The position numbers and the translations under genes were made by a program. A DNA stretch of 26,236 bases from Aureobasidium sp. EXF-3400 (lineage: Eukaryota > Ascomycota > Dothideomycetes > Dothideales > Saccotheciaceae), in NCBI GenBank assembly GCA_024195585.1, contig SWBL01000508.1, positions 1 through 26,236 on the forward strand. Direction: 5' to 3'. The notes beneath the pieces are model-generated. The model worked only from the letters and a program-made list of their open reading frames with translations, was not told the DNA's origin and made no database searches. Position 1 is the first letter of the stretch; each line of letters begins with the position of its first letter. Shown here piece by piece: positions 20,053 to 26,236 of this stretch.

Positions 20053-23000
20053 TTATTGTCTTGTATCTGTGGCCTCGCTAGGCTCGGATAGTATTCCTTG
20101 TTTGACCCTGCTGAACTGAGTCAGGAGGCCTAGTGACAGTAGTTGTCGTGCTGCGGTTGTTGATTTCTCTGTGTCGGTAAAGATTTCCTTGAGACTGTGT
20201 GGGGGTCGGCCTTTCCAGTATCTTGTCCTGCTCTCCCGGAAGGAAGGGCACTCAAGAAGTACGTGGTACAGCGTTTCCCTTCTCCTCTCGCACCCGCGAC
20301 ATCGGTCAGTGGGCACGGAGGCGGCTTTTATCCCATGCAAGTAGGAGTTGAGCCCTATTTTTCCCGTCCTCATCTGAGTAATGACTGAAGAGAGGGCTTT
20401 CTTCAGACTCCCGTGTGCAGCGAGGTATCTCTTATGTGGTGTGGGGGCGTATGTGTAGTATTCACGGCCATGTAGGCCGCTCTGCCATTCGTCTCCCCAC
20501 TCCTTGGCAGTCTTCTGTTTGGTATGTCTTTTCTTCGCCGAGCGAAGGGTGAATGTAGGGTATGCTAGGGCCCGTAGGGCCTCTTGCACTGTCCCATTCT
20601 CCTGGTTCCACCCAGCAGCTTCCTTGGCCATAAGATCGACTTCCTCGTTCCCTTGTATGCCGATGTGCGATGGGATCCATTGGATGGCAGGCGTGATGCC
20701 TGCCTTCCTTGCCTTGTTCATTTCTGCGATGGCTCGTTGCGTGATGTACTGTCCAGATGTAATTTTTGGGTTCGTGACTGCCTGTATGGCCGCCTGGTTG
20801 TCGGTGAAGATTGTAACCCTGTTGCATCCTTCCAGCTCTTGTGCGATTTGGAGGGCGAGCTCTATCCCGACTAGTTCAGCTGAATACACTGTGGATTGTG
20901 TATTGTCGCCTAGGTATCTACTCTCCCCTCTTCCCGCTCCTGGACACCATGCTGCTGTTCCTACCTGGCCTTGGATCTCACTCCCATCTGTGTATACAAT
21001 GGCGTGGTGTGCGTTCCGCTTCGCCTTTCTCATTGCGTTTCGGTGTAGTCGGATTGCTCCCTCCTTCGAACTCGCAACGTGTGTGTCTGGTGGCTCCCAC
21101 CACGGGCTCGCCAGGTTCGTGATGATGGGCTCAATTTCTTCTCTTTCCTGCCCTGTAAGGGGGTTCCTTATGATGCATTGCTGTTCAATCAGTTGTAGCG
21201 GTGTTTTCTTTCTCTTGCCTGTCCTGACGTTCCTGTCTTGAGTAATGACGGCGTACATTTCGCTCCCGCGGATTCTGTGTAACGCGTCCTCTTTTTTCTG
21301 TTGGAGGTATAGGTGGATTGGTGTGGTATTTGTCTCTACTTCCATCGCCGCAAGTGCTGTGTTTTGCCAAGCTCCTGTGATCACCCTAAGGGCTTCCTTC
21401 TGAATTGAGTTCAGTATTCTGTTGATTTTTATTGCGTCTGTTTTGTTGCCATGTTCCGGGGTTGACTTGTACCACACTGTGCTTGCGTATGCCAACTTTG
21501 GTAATAAGACCGCCTTGTACAGCTGCACGCCTTGTTGTAGGCTGACTCCCCACGTGGATCCTGCTATTGTTCGCAACCCTTTGATAGTGTTCATTGCTGT
21601 TTCGTGTAACCTTTCTGCGTGTGGCATGCCTGTCAGGCGCTTGTCTAGGGTCACTCCTAACAGTCTTGCTATTGCACTTGGCTGAATCGTCACTCCTGGC
21701 AGTGCGAGGGATGCCCCTTCGTCTCTGTCCGTTTTGTTCTTTGTAAAGTGTATCAGCACGTACTTTTGGGGCGCGAAGACAGAACCTGTTTTCCTTGCCC
21801 ACTCCTCTGCTCGGCTGTGGATGGCTTCAAGCGAAGTGTTGTTCGCCCTCTTAGTATCTCCTACAAATAGGACGCTAGTATCATCGATGTATCCTGTGAC
21901 TATGTCCTCCGGGCCTCCGATGTCCAGGAGGTCCGCGTTGTAGAAGAGATATAAGATTGGGGAGAGCGGAGATCCTTGAGGGATGCCGGTATTCGTGTCA
22001 ATCGGTTGAGATGTCCCTTCTTGTAATCTGATTTCTGTAGTTCTTCCCTGGAGGTAGCTTCCGAGCCACCCTACAATCATCGGGTGGATGTGCCTCTTTC
22101 GTAGATTGTGAAGCAAGCGCTCATGCGAGACGTTGTCGAAAGCCCCTGTCACGTCTAGCAGCAGCAGGGAGGCGACTTTGTTGTCTCTCCAGGCTGCGTG
22201 TATTCGTTCTACTAGCAGATGAAGGGCGTGCTCGCACGACGTTGCTTTCCTTCCTCCCGTGTGGTTCCGTGGTAGCAGTTGGTATCTCTCAGCGTAGTAC
22301 TGTAGCCTTCTAGCGACAATGGAGTCCATGATCTTGCCTATCGTGTTCATCAATGCTATAGGTCTGTATGATTTTGGTTCCTTGTACGTTGTTTTCCCTG
22401 ATTTTGGTATGACGACAGTCGTGGAGTGTTTGAAGTACTTTGGACAGTACTCGACCTGGACACATGCGTTGAACAGTTTCTGAAGCGGTCCTGTTAGGTG
22501 TTCCCCTGCTGCTTTAAGTGCCTTGTTTGGAATTTGGTCCGGTCCCGGAGCTTTGTCTGCAGCGGATCCTTGTATCGCCTGTCTGACTTCCTCTTCTGTG
22601 ATGTCCGGGCTCGGAACGTAGGATGGGTATGTGTATCCTGCAATGTCATCTAGTTCCGCTGGTGGCGGGGATGGGAAGAAAGTCGCTGCAAAGGCAGCGG
22701 CTTTCTGCTCCCATTCCGTTATCCTACGTCCCTGGCGTACTATATCTGGCGTAAACACTGTTTTTGGCTTGTCTCTGTCCTTTACCCATTTTGCCAGTTT
22801 CCAAAGTGACTCTGGTGAATCTACCTCTAAGACTCGCTCCCTATGGTCGTTCCTATTGGATTGGAGGATTGCATTTTTCTTTTGCCTCATTGCTTTCCGA
22901 TACTCCTCTTGGCTTTCGTCGTCCATCAGTCTTTGCCACCTCCGGCGTGCCCTCCTAGCTGTTTTGATCTTCTCGTTCACGTCTTTGCAGAAGCCAGGTT

Positions 23001-23952
23001 TGGTATATGTCCTGTGTATCCTTACTTCCGGTGTCGAGTTAGATATTGCTTCGTCGATCGTTTTTGCGATTTCAACCGTGCGGGCTTCAATTTGTTGTAC
23101 AGTGCGGAGCGGTGTATCCACAGGGAGGTGTTCCTGTATGTGTCGATTGAGCTTTACTTGGTCCATGTCCTTATATCTTCTGCGGGTCTCCTCTGGCTGT
23201 TGTGGGGTATCCATTCTTATTGACGTTTCAATTGGGATATGATCGGAGTCAGCCTCGAGGTCTGGCCGAGTTCTGCATTCTTCCATACGGTGTCGGAGTT
23301 CTTGCGTAGTCCATACTAGGTCAATCGTTGAATCTGTTCCTCCTTGTCTGTCTGTTGGCCTAGTGACCGTGCCTGCCGGAAGGCATTGGTCTAGGCCTGA
23401 CCGTCTCATGATGTCCATAAGACATTCCGTTTGATTTGCCCTACTTCGCGGGAGGTCTCTGTTCGTCCACCTTGGGTGGTGCAAGTTAAAGTCCCCAATC
23501 ACTACTTGTTCGTGTGTGTATGTGTCCCTGATGGCTTCGTCCATGTGCGGGATAACGCTATTCCCTGGTATGCCTTTGTATTGTTGATTTGGTGCACTAC
23601 CGTCTGTGTGTGGATTGTATATGTTATGAATCGCAACTGGTACGTCCGCGTCGATCATTACTGAGATAATGTCCCTGCTGTCGTACGTTCGTACCCGGAG
23701 TTTCTTCATGTCTATTCCGCGGTGGACGTATAGGCTTACTCTCGGCCGTTTCTCGCTTTGTGGGAGTATTGCATGAAACAGCCCCCCTACTGGGTTGTGA
23801 GTGGCCTTATGATCTTCCGTGGTCCATGGTTCTTGTATGTCAATGACATCTGCTGTTGCGGCCTCCGGGTGTCGCAGTAGTTGTGCGGTTGCCTCGTATC
23901 GTCTGCCTACATTGTACTGTATTATTTTGATCTTCGTGGTGTCTCTATTCAT
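20053..23952 (-). CDS. LINE-D ORF2: endonuclease/reverse transcriptase/RNase H
   Basis: A 1299-residue polyprotein that nicks target DNA and copies the element RNA there. Domains in order: APE-type endonuclease 1-245 (QYNVGR 12-17, E41, GDFNLHHP 153-160, SDH 236-238); linker rich in Arg/Lys; reverse transcriptase about 500-770 with motif A LLLLDVTGAFD 596-606, GIPQGSPLSP 656-665 and the catalytic YIDD 688-691. RNase H is at about 983-1112 with its four acidic residues D989, E1026, D1051 and D1106. A C-terminal C-x2-C-x8-H-x4-C zinc motif spans 1218-1235. All key residues are present and there are no stops, so the enzyme looks complete. The ATG overlaps the ORF1 stop by 8 bp (ATGAATAG), which suggests translation by termination and reinitiation. 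The stop is TAA. Confidence 0.93.
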   Translation of the reverse strand: MNRDTTKIKIIQYNVGRRYEATAQLLRHPEAATADVIDIQEPWTTEDHKATHNPVGGLFHAILPQSEKRPRVSLYVHRGIDMKKLRVRTYDSRDIISVMIDADVPVAIHNIYNPHTDGSAPNQQYKGIPGNSVIPHMDEAIRDTYTHEQVVIGDFNLHHPRWTNRDLPRSRANQTECLMDIMRRSGLDQCLPAGTVTRPTDRQGGTDSTIDLVWTTQELRHRMEECRTRPDLEADSDHIPIETSIRMDTPQQPEETRRRYKDMDQVKLNRHIQEHLPVDTPLRTVQQIEARTVEIAKTIDEAISNSTPEVRIHRTYTKPGFCKDVNEKIKTARRARRRWQRLMDDESQEEYRKAMRQKKNAILQSNRNDHRERVLEVDSPESLWKLAKWVKDRDKPKTVFTPDIVRQGRRITEWEQKAAAFAATFFPSPPPAELDDIAGYTYPSYVPSPDITEEEVRQAIQGSAADKAPGPDQIPNKALKAAGEHLTGPLQKLFNACVQVEYCPKYFKHSTTVVIPKSGKTTYKEPKSYRPIALMNTIGKIMDSIVARRLQYYAERYQLLPRNHTGGRKATSCEHALHLLVERIHAAWRDNKVASLLLLDVTGAFDNVSHERLLHNLRKRHIHPMIVGWLGSYLQGRTTEIRLQEGTSQPIDTNTGIPQGSPLSPILYLFYNADLLDIGGPEDIVTGYIDDTSVLFVGDTKRANNTSLEAIHSRAEEWARKTGSVFAPQKYVLIHFTKNKTDRDEGASLALPGVTIQPSAIARLLGVTLDKRLTGMPHAERLHETAMNTIKGLRTIAGSTWGVSLQQGVQLYKAVLLPKLAYASTVWYKSTPEHGNKTDAIKINRILNSIQKEALRVITGAWQNTALAAMEVETNTTPIHLYLQQKKEDALHRIRGSEMYAVITQDRNVRTGKRKKTPLQLIEQQCIIRNPLTGQEREEIEPIITNLASPWWEPPDTHVASSKEGAIRLHRNAMRKAKRNAHHAIVYTDGSEIQGQVGTAAWCPGAGRGESRYLGDNTQSTVYSAELVGIELALQIAQELEGCNRVTIFTDNQAAIQAVTNPKITSGQYITQRAIAEMNKARKAGITPAIQWIPSHIGIQGNEEVDLMAKEAAGWNQENGTVQEALRALAYPTFTLRSAKKRHTKQKTAKEWGDEWQSGLHGREYYTYAPTPHKRYLAAHGSLKKALSSVITQMRTGKIGLNSYLHGIKAASVPTDRCRGCERRRETLYHVLLECPSFRESRTRYWKGRPPHSLKEIFTDTEKSTTAARQLLSLGLLTQFSRVKQGILSEPSEATDTRQ

Positions 23953-25657
23953 TAGAGATGGGGTTGCTTGATGTCCTTCTGCTTTCCCTCTGGGACCTAC
24001 GTCGTAGCACTGGCGTGAATTCGTCTTCCTGTGTAGGAGTTGAGTCCCTCTCCTCTGGCTGGTTGTCGTCCTCTATCTCGATGGCGTCCGATCCGGGTTC
24101 GCATTGTCTTTCCCGAGTGGCCGCGATGGCATGGCCTGCCGTCACGCTTTTTGCTTGGAGGGGTGTTAGGGTTGGCTTTTGGACACTCGTTTTCCGTACC
24201 CCTGTCGGCCTCAAGGCAGAGGCCAACTCTTTGCTCCTAGGTGTAGTGGACTTGTTTCCGAGCCTCTCCACGATGGCTTGGGCTCTAGGCATTGTACTTG
24301 TCACTGCTTCGGCCGGAGTGGGGTTGTCAGCTAACACCTGTTCCATTTCGACCTCTGGCAGGTCGAATGAGACAACTGAGCCTCTCTCTGAGGGCCCCGG
24401 GGTGATGACCGGGTCCTCTGGGTAGAAGGGTTGCTGTCTAATCTTTTCCTTTTCTATCTCTGTTCTCGCCATTTCTTTCTTTCGGTGTTCGCAGCTCTGG
24501 GCCCACGCTGGGTGGGGCCCCTTGCATAGAGCGCATTCCTTCTCGGCTGGCGCCGAGCAGTCTCTTGTAAGGTGTTCACCCGCACAGTGTCCGCATCTTT
24601 CTGCGTTACGACATTGGCGCGTTATATGTCCGTATTCATAGTATTTGAAGCACTGGAGCAGTTTGCATGCTCTACTGTACTTGATGGTTTGTTTCGGCAT
24701 TGATTCCCAAGCAACGTATTCCGCGGCAAGGGCAGCATTCGCCCCTTCCTTGCTTGCGAAGTTGATTACGATGTTGTGAGTGGCTTTGTCAGGTCTTGGT
24801 TTTGAGATCCAGTCCATACGGATGATCTGGTGTTTCGATAGTAACTGGAAGTTCTGTTCGATGAATGCATTCTCCATTTGTTCCTGTTGTTGCGGATCGA
24901 AGGTAGTTACTGGGATGTTCCTCACCACTACTCGGTATGCTGGGGTGACTACCTCTGCGTTGCCGCCGAGGCATGTCACCCACTGTGCTACGTTAAGGGT
25001 CAGTCTTTCAGCTGTAGCAGCGTCCTTGGCCCATAGGATGTAGTCCCCGGATACCTGGACGTTTGCCATCTCAATGTTCCGTATTCCTTGCACTCATCTA
25101 GAAAGTCCTGCCTTCTCGATACCTTGGTTGGCCATGTCTACAATCTGTTGAGACGTGCGGCTATGTCCCGGTCTTGGTCTGTTCTTAGCGTTAAAGTTCG
25201 TCTTAACCCTGATCTCTCTTGCTAAGCGCGAGGAGATCTAGGCTACTGACGAGGAGCTCATTCTAGTAAGGGCAGATTGTGGGATCGAGTGTGGTGGGCT
25301 GCTTAAAGTTTGTGCATAGGAAAGTCTGCTCGCCGTAGGGGAGACCCGGGGCTGCACGGACATTGCCTCTACCATCCTTGACGCCAAGGCCTCGAGGTCG
25401 CTTTTAGTGGTCGCCTCTAGGTGTAGGTTGCCTGCTGGCCCTGCGGGCTCCTTGTCGAGAAAATCGAGTATGGATCTAAAGAGCTCGTTAACCTTTCTAG
25501 GGGGGTATGCCTTTACCTTACCTTTACGCTGTTTGGCGCGGGCGTGTGCCATCAATGCAGAGATTTTAGCCTTAATTTTGCGACCGTAAGCGCGTAGGTT
25601 TGGGTCTCTCTGCCCAACCTCTAGCCACGACGACCCGGCGGTTACCTAAGTCCCCAT
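23945..25657 (-). pseudogene. LINE-D ORF1 (gag-like), broken by three stops
   Basis: ORF1 protein should bind the element RNA. One frame runs from ATG 25657 to TAG 23945-23947 (571 codons). It is interrupted by TAG at codon 4 (25646-25648), TAG at codon 140 (25238-25240) and TGA at codon 188 (25094-25096). All three fit C:G to T:A change from Gln, Trp or Arg codons. The N-terminal part is basic with a SYAQTL-type segment, and a globular middle follows. C-terminal zinc knuckles lie at codons 336-389. The second and third have all ligands (CGHC...H...C, CALC...H...C). The first reads C-F-K-Y, with Tyr where the second Cys belongs (24641-24643, TGC to TAC at a CpA site). The longest open pieces are codons 189-570 and 36-139. 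The element could move only with ORF1 protein supplied by another copy. Confidence 0.85.
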
Positions 25658-25740
25658 CGTATTAATAGAGCTTAAGTCCGCGAGTAGTTCGGCCTTGGTT
25701 TAGGGTTTATTAAGCTTAATTTAAAGGTGTTATTCCAAAA

Positions 25741-26141
25741 ATAGAGTTTCGCGCGAGTGTGATGTTATTTTTCCTAACTGCCATATTCTAACATTATTAT
25801 TATTATTGTTATCGCCGACGCTTATACCCGCCGTATTATAATATAGTAGTTAGGGTAATAGATATAGTAAGAGGAAGTTAGGTAATACGGAGAAGCTATA
25901 ATACAAGGACTTTCATACTACGATAGTAGTTAACAAACTTAATTATAACATACATATTAGTTCTACCCCTTAATGACTATTCCCTCTATAGCTCTAGCTT
26001 CCGACTACTAGGCGATACTTTTTAACTTGCCGTACGTATAAAATAGCCTATTAACTTATTATTATCTATTACTCTATCTAATAACTAAGTATAACGGGAT
26101 AGGTGTTATAGCGCTTGCCTATAATAAGTGCTTTAGCTAAT
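25741..26141. other. AT-rich RIP-mutated stretch, no gene recognised
   Basis: TpA-rich sequence like that of bases 94-15838, with a short (ATT)n run near 25794-25808. No frame with recognisable residues was found. It may be the old repeat into which LINE-D inserted. It ends abruptly at the GC-rich repeat starting at 26142. Confidence 0.5.
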
Positions 26142-26236
26142 TGTCACGGTTGGCTGTCTGGTCACACCTGACCATGACCCCTGGCCGCCAGGGTGACCCT
26201 GACCTTGGCCGGCCGCTTGCCAAGCGGCCGTGCGGA
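26142..26236 (+). mobile_element. start of an LTR-like repeat, runs off the window
   Basis: Begins TGTCACGGTTGG after AT-rich sequence. TGTCAC is a common first hexamer of fungal Ty3-type LTRs. The block is GC-rich and holds a perfect inverted repeat, GGCCGCTTG-C-CAAGCGGCC, near 26210-26230. It aligns with the inverted copy at 15842-15955. Only the first 95 bases are in view, so no internal domain can be checked. A terminal inverted repeat of a DNA transposon is the alternative. Confidence 0.5.

Larger units (their letters stand above)
19859..25740 (-). mobile_element. LINE-D: nearly intact Tad1/I-type LINE, minus strand
   Basis: A two-ORF non-LTR retrotransposon of about 5.8 kb: ORF1 25657-23945, ORF2 23952-20053, a 3' UTR of about 170 bases and a GATTT tail. 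Composition is GC-rich with normal CpA and TpG (hand count of 21001-21060: six TpG, one TpA). Damage is limited to a few C:G to T:A changes in ORF1. The 5' end is not resolved: GC-rich sequence gives way to AT-rich sequence between 25660 and 25740, so the 5' UTR is short or truncated. No convincing target-site duplication was found. Confidence 0.85.

Noticed and set aside
20504..21241. Open frames of 245, 203 and 155 codons on the plus strand opposite LINE-D
   Set aside because: They lie antisense to a fully supported LINE ORF2/ORF1, show no domain, and are explained by the codon bias of the real genes.
25641..25725. Possible target-site duplication for LINE-D (TTAAG/CTTAAG near both ends)
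   Set aside because: The shared piece is a 6-8-base palindromic motif that occurs elsewhere nearby, and the 5' end of the element is not fixed.
15842..26236. A Starship-like or other giant cargo element carrying the MFS gene
   Set aside because: No tyrosine recombinase or transposase gene is visible, and the outward-facing TG-started repeats fit two separate LTRs better.

Overview
The window looks like repeat-rich, probably subtelomeric DNA from a filamentous ascomycete (Pezizomycotina). Four things point there: introns of 51 and 53 bases with GT...AG ends, Tad1/I-type LINE retrotransposons, a relic of the fungal telomere-linked RecQ helicase family, and long tracts carrying the signature of repeat-induced point mutation (RIP). 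In those tracts CpA and TpG are nearly gone and replaced by TpA, while CpG survives. The species cannot be named from the sequence.

Layout. (1) Bases 1-15838 are almost fully RIP-mutated. They hold a 7-bp microsatellite (1-93), an unrecognised degenerate plus-strand ORF (91-639), a dead RecQ helicase gene on the minus strand that keeps one frame from 5250 to about 650, a dead two-ORF LINE on the plus strand (LINE-C, about 5700-11489), and a dead LINE on the minus strand (LINE-A, 15838-11513). C and A meet tail to tail at a TTAA-rich junction. (2) Bases 15842-15955 are a GC-rich, LTR-like fragment. (3) Bases 15956-19160 are ordinary sequence with one host gene on the minus strand, an MFS transporter of the allantoate-permease type. 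It has two introns and a reading frame of 366 residues that seems to have lost membrane segments 7-10. (4) Bases 19161 to about 19805 are a 5'-truncated, lightly mutated 3' end of the LINE-A family (LINE-B). (5) Bases 19859 to about 25740 are a nearly intact LINE on the minus strand (LINE-D). Its 1299-residue ORF2 (endonuclease, reverse transcriptase, RNase H, zinc motif) is complete. Its ORF1 is broken by three in-frame stops and has lost one zinc-knuckle cysteine. (6) Bases 25741-26141 are AT-rich RIP-mutated sequence without a recognised gene. (7) Bases 26142-26236 start a GC-rich LTR-like repeat, inverted relative to the one at 15842-15955, that runs off the window.

How it fits together. 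The genes do not form a pathway. The window is a record of retrotransposon arrival and genome defence: old LINEs and the helicase were mutated to saturation, while LINE-D and LINE-B carry only a few such changes and so arrived late or escaped. LINE-A, LINE-C and LINE-D all join ORF1 to ORF2 by a short stop/start overlap, read directly in A and D and inferred in C. I found no convincing new biological system. The points most worth a second look are the helicase relic, the A/B before-and-after RIP pair, the 12-bp-period palindrome array in the LINE-A/B 3' UTR, the 11-residue repeats in LINE-C ORF1, and the shortened transporter.
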